Origin: Verrucomicrobiota bacterium
Lineage (GTDB): Bacteria > Verrucomicrobiota > Verrucomicrobiia > Chthoniobacterales > UBA10450
Assembly: GCA_003219695.1 (NCBI GenBank)
Contig: QHQA01000203.1
Coordinates: forward strand, 1 to 48,041
Direction of reading: 5' to 3'
DNA: 48,041 bases
In this document: positions 16,603 to 24,564 of the stretch, in pieces
Layout: each line of letters begins with the position of its first letter
How positions within the stretch are numbered: position 1 is the first letter of the stretch
Translations under genes and position numbers: made by a program
The notes under the pieces: generated by a model
What the model was told of the DNA's origin: nothing
What the model saw: the letters and a program-made list of their open reading frames with translations, nothing else
The model's database searches: none

Positions 16603-17027
16603 TTGTTCTTCTTCAGCCAGGCTTCCCAGCCGCCCTCAAGCACGAACACATCCGGAAGCTGCGCTTCCTTGCGTAGCCGTTCGGCCACTTCGCGGGCGAG
16701 ATCGCAGCTTTGAGCGCTGCAATAGACAACCACCTTTTTCCCCGGTGACCACACAGCCAAAAACTGGGGCAACAATTCGTTCCAGCGGTCTTCGTTCAAT
16801 AAAATTGCACCAGGCACATGATCGCGCGCGAACTCGGCATCGGGCCGAGCGTCGATCCAAATCGCGCTGTCACCCCACTGGCGCGCTTGATCGACGCTAA
16901 CCATTTGCGAAGGCGGAATTGGTGATTGCCAGGAGATCTTGTCGCGAAAATAGATTGCTTGCCCTACGCCGGGAAGAAGCGAGAACGCTGCGAGAATAAG
17001 CGCCTGGCGCAGCAGTGAAAATTTCAA
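16599..17027 (-). CDS. exported rhodanese-like sulfurtransferase
   Basis: The 142-residue product has an N-terminal hydrophobic segment (LLRQALILAAFSLLPGVGQA) that should export or anchor it. A rhodanese domain follows: WGDSAIWIDARPDAEFARDHVPGAILL and the active-site loop VVVYCSAQSCDLAREVAERL, with catalytic Cys in YCSAQSC and a second Cys five residues on. It ends LEGGWEAWLKKNK. Such proteins carry persulfide sulfur. The start codon is a TTG at 17027 that overlaps the stop of the upstream DUF1573 gene (TTGA), and the stop overlaps the MauE-like start (ATGA). The operon suggests periplasmic sulfur or thiol redox work. Confidence 0.88.
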   Translation of the reverse strand: MKFSLLRQALILAAFSLLPGVGQAIYFRDKISWQSPIPPSQMVSVDQARQWGDSAIWIDARPDAEFARDHVPGAILLNEDRWNELLPQFLAVWSPGKKVVVYCSAQSCDLAREVAERLRKEAQLPDVFVLEGGWEAWLKKNK

Positions 17028-17770
17028 TGTGTTTGATCAGCCGGAGCGGTGGGACGACCCGGGGCCGTCGGAGCAACTGGAGCAATCGGAGCTTTCTGAC
17101 CAGGCGGAGCGACCGGCGCAGTCGGGGCGTTGGTTATGCGCGCGGTCGCGTAAAAGACCTTCGGTGAGTCCTCCGGCTGAATCGTTAGCGTCGAGGCGAT
17201 AAGGTTGGTCGTTTCCTTGGGTTGCACATCGATTTTGAACTCCCCCTTACCGGTTTCCTCGATCTTGGTTTGAAAATCCGGACTCGATGAGGTGACCTTG
17301 ATATGGTTCACGGTAAAATCCTTGCCCGCTTTCACCGAGATCGTCTTTGGCTCCGGCTTGTCGCCCTGCTTCCAAAAGACAAACGTCGGGCTGATCTCCA
17401 GTTGCTGCGGGATCACGGCCTTGAGCGTCAGCACAGTTTTTGAATTTGTCTGCTCGTCGGTTTCCACCGTCACGGTTTTGACCTGCGTGCCGGTGCGGTC
17501 GCCGATGTTGAATGTGGCCGTGATCTCGCCTTTTTCGCCTGGCGGCACTTCGTCCTTCTGTGTTTGCGCAGTGGTGCAACCACAGGAGGCGTGAACAGAC
17601 TTGAAGTGCACCGGCGTTTTCCCGGCGTTCTGATATTTGAAATGGCCGATCGCCTGTTTATCGGTGGCAGTCGGATGCAGCTGCACGGATGTCTGCTCCC
17701 ATTTCAATTCGGCGTGCGCGCTGAGACAGGTGATGATCGACAGGCTAAAAACAAGGATTTGCGTTTTCAT
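17024..17770 (-). CDS. DUF1573 periplasmic protein
   Basis: The 248-residue protein has a Sec signal peptide (MKTQILVFSLSIITCLSAHA) and an immunoglobulin-like DUF1573 domain: FKYQNAGKTPVHFKSVHASCGCTTA contains the hallmark CGCT pair, followed by PPGEKGEITATFNIGDRTG. A second beta domain (about residues 125-205) and a Pro/Ala-rich tail (PTAPVAPPGQKAPIAP) end the protein. The tail is low-complexity and may face the envelope. Its stop codon is shared with the rhodanese start and its start overlaps the RfbD-like stop (ATGA), so it is translated with both. The family's biochemical role is unknown. Confidence 0.9.
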   Translation of the reverse strand: MKTQILVFSLSIITCLSAHAELKWEQTSVQLHPTATDKQAIGHFKYQNAGKTPVHFKSVHASCGCTTAQTQKDEVPPGEKGEITATFNIGDRTGTQVKTVTVETDEQTNSKTVLTLKAVIPQQLEISPTFVFWKQGDKPEPKTISVKAGKDFTVNHIKVTSSSPDFQTKIEETGKGEFKIDVQPKETTNLIASTLTIQPEDSPKVFYATARITNAPTAPVAPPGQKAPIAPVAPTAPGRPTAPADQTH

Positions 17771-18792
17771 TTTTTGGAGTAGAAGCGCGTAATATAATCA
17801 GCAACCGCGTCTCGCCAAGCGCGAGGTGGCGTGCCGGTCAGCTGCGTGTATCTGGCCGTGGAAAGCACGGAGTAAACGGGCCGGCGCGCGATCCAGTCGG
17901 CTATGTTTTTTAGTTTGCGCGCGCCGACGGTCTTTGCTTTCAGAGGAAGACCAGCTTCGTGACAACAATCCAGGGCCCATTGCGCGTATTCCTGCCAAGT
18001 GCATTCGCCGGCATTGGCGAAATGCAAAATGCCACCGTAATCGCCTACGCTGTAGCCCGGATCAGTGATCCCGGTGGGAATGCCGGAGCCATGGCCGGCG
18101 GTCGTGCGTGGGCCGGGACCACCGGTTCCGGCTACAGCAACGCCCGTAAAAAAACGCGGGAGCATCTCGGCGATATCGCGCGTGTACGTCGGCGTGGAAA
18201 ATTTGTCCGCGATTGCATCGACTTGCCGCTCTTCCCGCGCTCGCTTGATGATTGCGTCAATAAAGCTCGGCCGATCGGGACCAAAGACCCAAGAGACGCG
18301 CACGACGAGATGCCGAGGTACTGGGCTGTCTGTAGGGGACGGCGTTGCAGTCCCGGGGAAGCCATCGGCTTCCTCTACAGTAGCGAGTACATTTTTTTCT
18401 CCGGCCAGTTTCGATTGGCCATAGACGCTAATCGGGTTCGCTTTGTCTTCTTCGGTGTACGGTTCGCGTTTCTCGCCATCGAACACGTAATCGGTGCTGA
18501 AGTGAATCAGCTTCGCGCCCTTCTCGCGGCAGATTTTTGCGAGAACACCCGGCGCTTCGCCGTTAATCAGAAAAGCGCGGTCGCGCTCTGTCTCGCAAAG
18601 ATCGACATTCGTGAACGCCGCAGCGTTGATCAGCACATCGAGATTCGTCGCGTTCAGTTTCTCGCGCAGATCATCCAAATTCGACAGATCGAGTTGGGCG
18701 TGATTAAAGCTGGAAACGTCGAATTTGTCCTGATATTCCCGCATGAGCGCCGCGCCGAGTCGCCCGCCCGCGCCAACAATCCCAATTTTCAT
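17767..18792 (-). CDS. dTDP-4-dehydrorhamnose reductase-like protein (RfbD family) with two repeat insertions
   Basis: The family reduces dTDP-4-keto-rhamnose to dTDP-L-rhamnose for cell-surface polysaccharide. The Rossmann motif GIVGAGGRLGAALM is at residues 4-17, with INAAAFTNVDLCE and the catalytic HFSTDYVFDG, then YxxxK in VYGQSKLAGE. Later blocks are RVSWVFGPDRPSF, DKFSTPTYTRDIAEM, LHFANAGECTWQEYA. Two segments are foreign: TVEEADGFPGTATPSP (18330-18380, 51 bp) between the YxxxK and VSWVFG motifs, and VAVAGTGGPGPRTTAGHGSG onward (18049-18138, 90 bp). Both keep frame. It is the first gene of a five-gene operon; the neighbours are redox, not sugar, genes, so the exact substrate is uncertain. 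Confidence 0.88.
   Translation of the reverse strand: MKIGIVGAGGRLGAALMREYQDKFDVSSFNHAQLDLSNLDDLREKLNATNLDVLINAAAFTNVDLCETERDRAFLINGEAPGVLAKICREKGAKLIHFSTDYVFDGEKREPYTEEDKANPISVYGQSKLAGEKNVLATVEEADGFPGTATPSPTDSPVPRHLVVRVSWVFGPDRPSFIDAIIKRAREERQVDAIADKFSTPTYTRDIAEMLPRFFTGVAVAGTGGPGPRTTAGHGSGIPTGITDPGYSVGDYGGILHFANAGECTWQEYAQWALDCCHEAGLPLKAKTVGARKLKNIADWIARRPVYSVLSTARYTQLTGTPPRAWRDAVADYITRFYSKK
18049..18138. repeat. 90-bp element inserted in frame in the RfbD-like gene
   Basis: Ends GCTGTAGCCCGG and CCGGCTACAGC are inverted repeats. The interior contains GC-rich arms (CCGGAGCC / GGCCGGCGG). Length 90 bp is divisible by three and the encoded insert (VAVAGTGGPG to TDPGYS) is Gly/Thr/Pro-rich. 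Its end resembles the shorter element at 37436-37463. Confidence 0.8.
18330..18380. repeat. 51-bp element inserted in frame in the RfbD-like gene
   Basis: Bounded by CTGTAG and CTACAG and containing the arms GGGGAAGCC and GGCTTCC. It aligns ungapped with 12680-12730 in the GNAT gene (41 of 51 identical) and is read in the same frame. Confidence 0.9.
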
Positions 18793-18810
18793 CAGTGGTC
18801 AGTGGTGGAC

Positions 18811-18828
18811 GCGTTGAAGCGTTAAAGC
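18811..18828. repeat. GCGTTGAAGCGTTAAA array copy
   Basis: A short copy (two octamers) of the array found at 5119, 35981 and 40634, lying just upstream of the RfbD-like start codon. Confidence 0.7.
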
Positions 18829-18898
18829 CGGAACAGAAACGACAGCCCCGCGCTCCGGTTTAGCTTTTCAAGTTTTAACCAATCAACGTGAGCAAAAC

Positions 18899-19510
18899 TC
18901 AATCGCTCAATTCGACGTTCCAGTAAGCGAGATCCACAAAGTGCTTCCAGAGGTCGTGTTGTGGCCCGGAAAACGTGATCTGCACAAACGGCCGCCATTT
19001 TGGCCGCTTTGGTTTGCGTATTAAGCTCATGTGCGCTTCGCGCGGAACACGGTTGCCCTTGCGCGTATTGCACGCGATGCACGAGCAAACCACGTTCTCC
19101 CACGTTGTGGTCCCTCCCTGATCTCGCGGCACGATGTGATCGAGATTGAGTTCGCTGCGATCGAAAATGTGGCCGCAATACTGGCAGGTGTTCTTATCGC
19201 GCTCGAAAACGTTGTGACGCGTGAATTTCACTTCCTTCTTCGGAAGCCGATCGAAAACCAGCAGCACGATCACCCGCGGAATACGAATTTTGAACGAAAT
19301 CGTCGTGACCACTTCATGGTCCGGTGCGTTGGTCGACAAATCGCGCCAGCTTTCGAAATCGTGGGTCATGAAATTGTTCGCCTCATCGGACGAGACGTCC
19401 TGGGCGTGCCCCGCATATACCAGGGAAAAGGCCCTGCGGGCCGTGCAGATGTTCACCGCCTGCCAGAGACGGTTGAGCACCAAAACCTGACTGTTTAGCA
19501 GCGTATGCAA
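18899..19510 (-). CDS. HNH endonuclease family protein
   Basis: The 203-residue protein has an N-terminal domain typical of small genomic HNH proteins (NSQVLVLNRLWQAVNICTARRAFSLVYAG). A zinc-bound HNH nuclease module follows: CQYCGHIF, ELNLDHIVPRDQGGTTTWENVV and CSCIACNTRKGNR provide the four zinc cysteines and the HNH residues. It would cut DNA; the biological target in this widespread family is not known. The start is a TTG at 19510 (residues HTLLNSQVL), as no ATG precedes the conserved part. A separate gene, upstream of the rfbD operon by about 100 bp. Confidence 0.9.
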   Translation of the reverse strand: MHTLLNSQVLVLNRLWQAVNICTARRAFSLVYAGHAQDVSSDEANNFMTHDFESWRDLSTNAPDHEVVTTISFKIRIPRVIVLLVFDRLPKKEVKFTRHNVFERDKNTCQYCGHIFDRSELNLDHIVPRDQGGTTTWENVVCSCIACNTRKGNRVPREAHMSLIRKPKRPKWRPFVQITFSGPQHDLWKHFVDLAYWNVELSD

Positions 19511-19652
19511 ATCTCTGTTGGTACCCGCGTTGTTATCCGCCTTTTACGGACTTCCCGCGTAAATTTGCGCGACGGTACCATTGGCATTTTTCGCTGTCAA
19601 CGGATCGGCTTTAACGTGACGCTGCGCGAGGTTTAGTGTAAAATTCGCGCAA

Positions 19653-19855
19653 ATGAAAACCGCTGAGCTGAAACGGATCGCGCAGCGCCGACCATTCCGC
19701 CCCTTCGGCGTGCGGCTATCGAATGGTGCGCGCTATTTCTTCAATGAGCCGCGCCAGTTCGGCGCGCCAAAGGATTTCCACGTTATCTTTTTTTTGGTCA
19801 AAAGGAATGGGCGCTCATCGACACGGAAAACATCCTCAAGATCCTGCCGAGATAA
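19653..19855 (+). pseudogene. small conserved-type protein gene interrupted at a run of eight T
   Basis: Reading starts MKTAELKRIAQRRPFRPFGVRLSNGARYFFNEP, a pattern common to short conserved proteins in soil bacteria. At T8 (19788-19795) the frame goes off into a Ser/Arg-rich tail that runs on to 19865. In the -1 frame directly after the T run the sequence reads GQKEWALIDTENILKILPR and stops at 19855, which fits the family's ending. So one T is missing, or the product is made by slippage (-1 ribosomal or transcriptional). A sequencing or assembly error is the simplest alternative. Function unknown. Confidence 0.6.
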
Positions 19856-19880
19856 GAGCGGCTGATTTTCTACTCGGCTT

Positions 19881-20846
19881 ATGAAAGCGCAGTTTCCAGC
19901 CGAGCAGACTGAGTCTGGAGAGTTTCAGCGGCAGGAGGACGCATTTCGAGAATGGATCTCGAATGACGAATCTACACCATACGCCGCAGCGGCGGGTCGG
20001 TATCATCTTTACGTTTCGCTCGCCTGTCCGTGGGCGAGTCGCACGGTTATTTTCCGGAAGTTAAAGGGACTTGAAGAAGCGATCGGCATGACCGTCCTCG
20101 ATCCGATTCGAGATGAGAAAGGCTGGGCGTTTCGCGATCCATCCGGCAAAACTCCGCTTGGTGCGCCGTTTGAATCCACCGATCCGATCAACGGCTTCCA
20201 TTTCTTGAGCGAAGCCTACAAAGTCAGCGATCCGGACTACGAAGCTCGTGTGACTGTGCCCGCGCTCTGGGACAAGCAGGCGAAGCGGATCGTCAACAAT
20301 TGTGAGGATGACATCTGCCGGATGTTTAATGACGTGTTTAACGATTTTGCTCCAAATAAAGATACCGATTTTTTTCCGAAAGGGATCGAAGTGGAGCACG
20401 CAAAGCTCTCGAGTTTTCTATATGACAATGTGAACAACGGCGTTTACAAAGCAGGCTTCGCCACCCGCCAGCGCCCATACGAGGTCGCCTGCCGCAAATT
20501 GTTTCAAGCGCTCGATCAACTGGAGGAGCGTTTGTCGAAGAGCCGTTTTCTTTTCGGCAACCGCATCGTTGAGGCGGACTGGCGATTGTTCTGCACTCTG
20601 ATCCGGTTCGACGCGGTTTACCACGGGCACTTCAAGTGCAATCTGCGCCGAATTATCGATTATCCAAATTTGCAGAGTTATCTGATGGACTTGTATCAGC
20701 AGCCCGGCATCGCTGACACTGTGAGCATCGATCATATCAAACGTCATTACTACATGACGCAGGCGGAAATTAATCCGACCCGCATCGTGCCCATCGGCCC
20801 GCTACTCGATCTCACGAAGCGGCACGGGCGCGAGAAGATGGCGTGA
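19881..20846 (+). CDS. glutathionyl-hydroquinone reductase (YqjG/ECM4 family)
   Basis: This is a Xi/omega-class glutathione transferase that reduces glutathionyl-hydroquinones. The thioredoxin-like N-terminal domain carries the catalytic Cys49 in SLACPWASRT, with RVTVPALWDKQ giving the cis-Pro. The all-helical C-terminal domain includes ADWRLFCTLIRFDAVYHGHFKCN and IDYPNLQSYLMDLYQQPGI, which are diagnostic blocks, ending in HYYMTQAEINPTRIVPIGP. The length of 321 residues is normal. It is cytosolic. It lies about 60 bp before the pyrophosphatase gene, on the same strand. Confidence 0.95.
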   Translation: MKAQFPAEQTESGEFQRQEDAFREWISNDESTPYAAAAGRYHLYVSLACPWASRTVIFRKLKGLEEAIGMTVLDPIRDEKGWAFRDPSGKTPLGAPFESTDPINGFHFLSEAYKVSDPDYEARVTVPALWDKQAKRIVNNCEDDICRMFNDVFNDFAPNKDTDFFPKGIEVEHAKLSSFLYDNVNNGVYKAGFATRQRPYEVACRKLFQALDQLEERLSKSRFLFGNRIVEADWRLFCTLIRFDAVYHGHFKCNLRRIIDYPNLQSYLMDLYQQPGIADTVSIDHIKRHYYMTQAEINPTRIVPIGPLLDLTKRHGREKMA

Positions 20847-20903
20847 GCCATTTGCCAGGGCGGCAATTCTTCATACAGTCGTGCGCTTCAACGCGAAGCG
20901 ATT

Positions 20904-22979
20904 ATGAATCTTTTCGCCTTAAGCATTCTCAACTTAGGCGTGCCATTCTCGATGGTGTGCGCCGCTATTGGGCTTGTTGCAGCGTTCCTTTTAATCGCGG
21001 CTGTCATCCGGTCGCCGTCGGGGACCGAACGGATGCGAGAGATTTCGGCCGCTGTGCAAGAGGGCGCCAAAGCCTATTTGAATCGGCAAGTCAAGACGAT
21101 CAGCGCAATTGCCGTCGTCATTTTCCTTTTGCTCTTCTTTTTCAAAGATCACCCGACGGCGATTGGCTTTGTGATCGGCGCTTTCTGTTCGCTGGCGGCA
21201 GGCTTCATCGGCATGCGCGTGGCCGTGCTGGCGAATGTCCGCACGGCACAAGCCGCCACAGTTGCGCGCCTTAACGCGTTGCGCATGGGTTTCAATGGCG
21301 GCTCGGTGACTGGCCTGTTGGTGGTCGGGCTGGCGCTGCTCTCGGTGTCGATCTTTTACACGGTCGCGGCAAAGCTGATCGGAAGCGACGCAGCCATACG
21401 CAGCCTGGTGGGTCTCGCGCTGGGCGGTAGTCTCATTAGCGTTTTTGCACGACTCGGCGGCGGCATTTACACCAAAGCCGCCGATGTCGGCGCCGATCTG
21501 GTAGGCAAAATCGAAAAGGGTCTCGAGGAAGACGATCCGCGCAACCCGGCGGTAATCGCCGACAATGTCGGAGACAACGTAGGCGATTGCGCAGGCATGG
21601 CTGCGGACGTTTTTGAAACGTACGCTGTCAGCTTGGTCGGTGCGATTTTGGCTGGCCTGTTAACACTCGGCGGAAACCCGGCAGCGATTGTTTATCCGTT
21701 CGTGCTTGGTGGAATTTCAGTGCTGGGAACGATCTGCGGAGTTGTCTTTGTGAATGTGGCGCGCGGCAGGCCAGCGGCCGTGTTGATGGGTGGGGTGATG
21801 ATTAACGCGCTGATCTCCGCAATCCTCTTTTGGCCAGCCACCCGCAACCTCTTCCCTGGCGGCGTAACCGTTGAGGGCGTGTTGCGCTCACCGGTCCAAC
21901 TTTATTTTGCTTCGCTGGTGGGTCTCATCATGACTCCGGTCATTGTCGCGCTCACGAACTACTACACTTCGTCTAACTTCCGCCCCGTCCAAAAAATTGC
22001 GTACGCATCGGAGACTGGCCACGCCACGAACATCATCGCGGGCCTGGCAGCGGGAGAACACGCCACGGCGTTGCCTGTGCTCTGCATCGGGCTGGCGATT
22101 CTGGTCACTTTTCATTTTGCGGGGCTATACGGAATTGCGATTGCAGTGATGTCGATGTTGTCCATGGCCGGCATCATCATCTCGCTCGATTCATTCGGGC
22201 CGATCACCGATAACGCAGGCGGCGTGGCAGTGATGGCCCCCATGCCCAAGGAAGTTCGCGTGGTAACAGATGAGCTCGACGCCGTTGGAAACACCATGAA
22301 AGCTGTGACCAAAGGTTACGCTATTGCTTCGGCGGGATTGGCGGCGCTGGTTTTGTTCGGATCGTACGTTGAAGAATTGCGTGGGCATATCACGCGTCGC
22401 GGTGAGGTGTTTACGTTTCAATTCTCGCTGAGCGAACCGAAAGTAATCATCGGCCTTTTCATCGGCGGCCTGCTGCCGTTCGTCTTCACGGCTTTTAGCA
22501 TGGACGCGGTAGGCAAGGCGGCCGGTGCCGTGGTGCGCGAGGTGCGGCGGCAATTGCAGGCGAAGCCGGGAATTTTGACTGGCCAGGACAGGCCCGAGTA
22601 TGGGACTTGCGTTGACATCGTAACAAAAGCGGCCTTACGAGAGATGATTGTTCCGGCATTGTTGCCGCTGGTCGCAGTGATCCTGGTCGCTGTGATCAAG
22701 CCCCTAGGCGCAGTCGTCCTCGGCGGCCTCCTGGTCGGCACAATCGTCACCGGATTATTCATCGCGATCGCAATGACATCCGGCGGCGCCGCATGGGACA
22801 ACGCGAAGAAATTTATCGAGGAAGGCAACCTCGGCGGCAAAGGCTCGTTCACGCACGCAGCAGCAGTCACGGGCGATACCGTGGGCGATCCTTACAAGGA
22901 CACCGCCGGACCGGCGATCAATCCCATGATCAAAGTCGTCAATATTCTGGCGATTTTAATCATTCCGATTTTCTTCTAG
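20904..22979 (+). CDS. hppA: membrane-bound proton-translocating pyrophosphatase, K+-independent type
   Basis: This integral membrane enzyme hydrolyses pyrophosphate and pumps H+ across the inner membrane. The substrate loop DVGADLVGKIEKG (residues 194-206), DNVGDNVGDCAGMAADVFETYAVS, and the second acidic set TDNAGGVAVM and GDTVGDPYKDTAGPAINP are intact. Some 15 or more hydrophobic segments are seen over 691 residues, the normal size. Lys466 in GNTMKAVTKG is the residue that marks K+-independent, H+-pumping members (K+-dependent ones have Ala here). It follows the glutathionyl-hydroquinone reductase on the same strand. Confidence 0.97.
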   Translation: MNLFALSILNLGVPFSMVCAAIGLVAAFLLIAAVIRSPSGTERMREISAAVQEGAKAYLNRQVKTISAIAVVIFLLLFFFKDHPTAIGFVIGAFCSLAAGFIGMRVAVLANVRTAQAATVARLNALRMGFNGGSVTGLLVVGLALLSVSIFYTVAAKLIGSDAAIRSLVGLALGGSLISVFARLGGGIYTKAADVGADLVGKIEKGLEEDDPRNPAVIADNVGDNVGDCAGMAADVFETYAVSLVGAILAGLLTLGGNPAAIVYPFVLGGISVLGTICGVVFVNVARGRPAAVLMGGVMINALISAILFWPATRNLFPGGVTVEGVLRSPVQLYFASLVGLIMTPVIVALTNYYTSSNFRPVQKIAYASETGHATNIIAGLAAGEHATALPVLCIGLAILVTFHFAGLYGIAIAVMSMLSMAGIIISLDSFGPITDNAGGVAVMAPMPKEVRVVTDELDAVGNTMKAVTKGYAIASAGLAALVLFGSYVEELRGHITRRGEVFTFQFSLSEPKVIIGLFIGGLLPFVFTAFSMDAVGKAAGAVVREVRRQLQAKPGILTGQDRPEYGTCVDIVTKAALREMIVPALLPLVAVILVAVIKPLGAVVLGGLLVGTIVTGLFIAIAMTSGGAAWDNAKKFIEEGNLGGKGSFTHAAAVTGDTVGDPYKDTAGPAINPMIKVVNILAILIIPIFF

Positions 22980-22992
22980 CTACGGACGATTG

Positions 22993-23012
22993 ACTCCGAA
23001 AGTTTCCGGAGT
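22993..23012. terminator. possible terminator hairpin after hppA
   Basis: ACTCCG pairs with CGGAGT around a AAAGTTTC loop, 14 bases after the hppA stop. No T run follows, so it is a weak rho-independent candidate or a stabilising 3' hairpin. The rest of the gap up to 23097 has CAACGTCCAACATCC-type repeats. Confidence 0.35.
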
Positions 23013-23097
23013 TGACTCCAAAATCTTCGCGCGGCGGCTCCGTCCGCCTGCGCTGCGCTTGACGTCGAAAGCGCAACGTCCAACATCCCAGCATCCA

Positions 23098-24525
23098 ATG
23101 AATTCGCGCCTGCAGGCTTTGTTGCTCGTGCTCGCCGTCTGGGCAGTCGTTTATCTTCCGGCGCTGGGTTCGCTCGCCGTCAAAGGAGAGGAAGGACGAC
23201 GTATCTTGCCCGCAATCCGAATGCTCGAGAAGGGCGATTACGTTGTCCCGCAAGTCGGCAGCAACCCCTATTTTCGCAAGCCGCCCCTGGTGAACTGGCT
23301 TGTGGCGGCGTCCTTTAAAATTTTTGGGACGCGTAATGAATGGACAGCGCGTCTGCCTTCGGCCGTCGCGGTGCTGGCAGTGGCGTTCGCGTTTGTGACG
23401 GTTGCGCGGGCAAGCCTCGGACCTCGTGGATCGTTGGTCGCCGCGCTGATCTGGCTGACGAATATCGGAATGATAGAGAAAGGCCGGCTGATCGAGATTG
23501 AAGGACTCTACGTTTCGCTTTCCGGCCTTGCCATCATTTTTTGGTTGAGCTTCTGGAATCAGAACAAATCCGCGTGGCTGATTTGGGTTCCAACGTCGAT
23601 TTTTCTCGGGCTGGGGATGCTGGCCAAGGGCCCGACGCACCTGTTATTTTTCTATGGCATTGTGCTGGCTGTTCTTTGGCAAACGAAAAATTGGCGGCTT
23701 CTGTTTCATCCTGCGCATTTGGTCGCACTCGCAATCATGCTCGGCATTTTTTCCGCCTGGGCTGTTCCGTTTGCCAGGGCCATGACCATGCAGCAGACGA
23801 TCCACAACTGGTCAATTCAATTCAGTGGCCGGTTGAAGGGCACCGAATTTCATTTTTTGAGCTGGGTCCTAAATATCCCTCGGGCCCTGATCTATTTCCT
23901 GCCTTGGCTCATTTTGTTGCCGTTTGTGCGATTTTCAAAATTTCAGGACGACAAGCAGCGGCAACTCGCTCGTGCTCTTGCCTGGGGGATGGCGGTGCCG
24001 TTTCTTGTAGTAAATCTTGTGCCGGGGGCGGTTGCTCGCTACAGCATGCCGTACTTGGTAACGGCGTCATGGCTTTTGGCGATGAGTTATGCTGGTGGTG
24101 GGTTGCAGATGCCTGACAAAATTCCTCTGATGAACGAACGCGCCCTGGCCAGGGTGATCACGGCTTTCGTGGTGCTCGGGCTCGTAATCGGCGGAATCGG
24201 CTATCCAGTGACTGCGCTTGCTTTACGGAACAGACAGCGGGTAACAGTTGCGGCCGCGGCCCTTAACGCGGCTCTGCCGCCCGACGAGACCGTGTATGTG
24301 GTGGATCCGCGCTATGTGCCGGTGCTTTTCTATTTGAAGACGCCGCTCGAGTATGTGAGCACCATTGAGAAGCTGCCAGCCGATACGCATTATTTTCTCG
24401 TTCGTGCTCGCGACGAAAAGGAAGCAGCGACAACGCAAAAATGGGCGCCGCGTAAGGCGCGTCCGATCGCTCGTGCGACGGATTACACCAAACGTGAGAT
24501 GATTCTCTTTGAGGTCGGGCCTTGA
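23098..24525 (+). CDS. membrane glycosyltransferase of the ArnT/PMT (GT39) superfamily
   Basis: The 475-residue protein has about ten hydrophobic segments. The first periplasmic loop contains GEEGRRILPAIRMLEKGDYVVP and FRKPPLVNWL, corresponding to the acidic residue and KPP motif of lipid-phosphosugar transferases such as ArnT. These enzymes move a sugar from a polyprenyl carrier onto lipid A or proteins on the outer face of the inner membrane. The ATG at 23098 is chosen because the 36 codons before it are repeat-derived DNA and the protein there is not membrane-like. The neighbour at 24565 is another membrane glycosyltransferase, so surface glycan work is likely. The acceptor is unknown. Confidence 0.85.
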   Translation: MNSRLQALLLVLAVWAVVYLPALGSLAVKGEEGRRILPAIRMLEKGDYVVPQVGSNPYFRKPPLVNWLVAASFKIFGTRNEWTARLPSAVAVLAVAFAFVTVARASLGPRGSLVAALIWLTNIGMIEKGRLIEIEGLYVSLSGLAIIFWLSFWNQNKSAWLIWVPTSIFLGLGMLAKGPTHLLFFYGIVLAVLWQTKNWRLLFHPAHLVALAIMLGIFSAWAVPFARAMTMQQTIHNWSIQFSGRLKGTEFHFLSWVLNIPRALIYFLPWLILLPFVRFSKFQDDKQRQLARALAWGMAVPFLVVNLVPGAVARYSMPYLVTASWLLAMSYAGGGLQMPDKIPLMNERALARVITAFVVLGLVIGGIGYPVTALALRNRQRVTVAAAALNAALPPDETVYVVDPRYVPVLFYLKTPLEYVSTIEKLPADTHYFLVRARDEKEAATTQKWAPRKARPIARATDYTKREMILFEVGP

Positions 24526-24564
24526 AGAGAGATCAAACAGCGCTCTCTACCGCATTTGTTTAGC

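Noticed and set aside
17959-18825. Plus-strand open frame of 288 codons over the RfbD-like gene
   Set aside because: Antisense to a clear reductase with intact motifs; no domain is recognisable in it.
24030-24050. CTACAG within the ArnT-like glycosyltransferase gene (and near 30605 in the RND pump)
   Set aside because: These are ordinary Tyr-Ser codons in conserved protein sequence with no partner arm, showing that the hexamer alone is not proof of an element.
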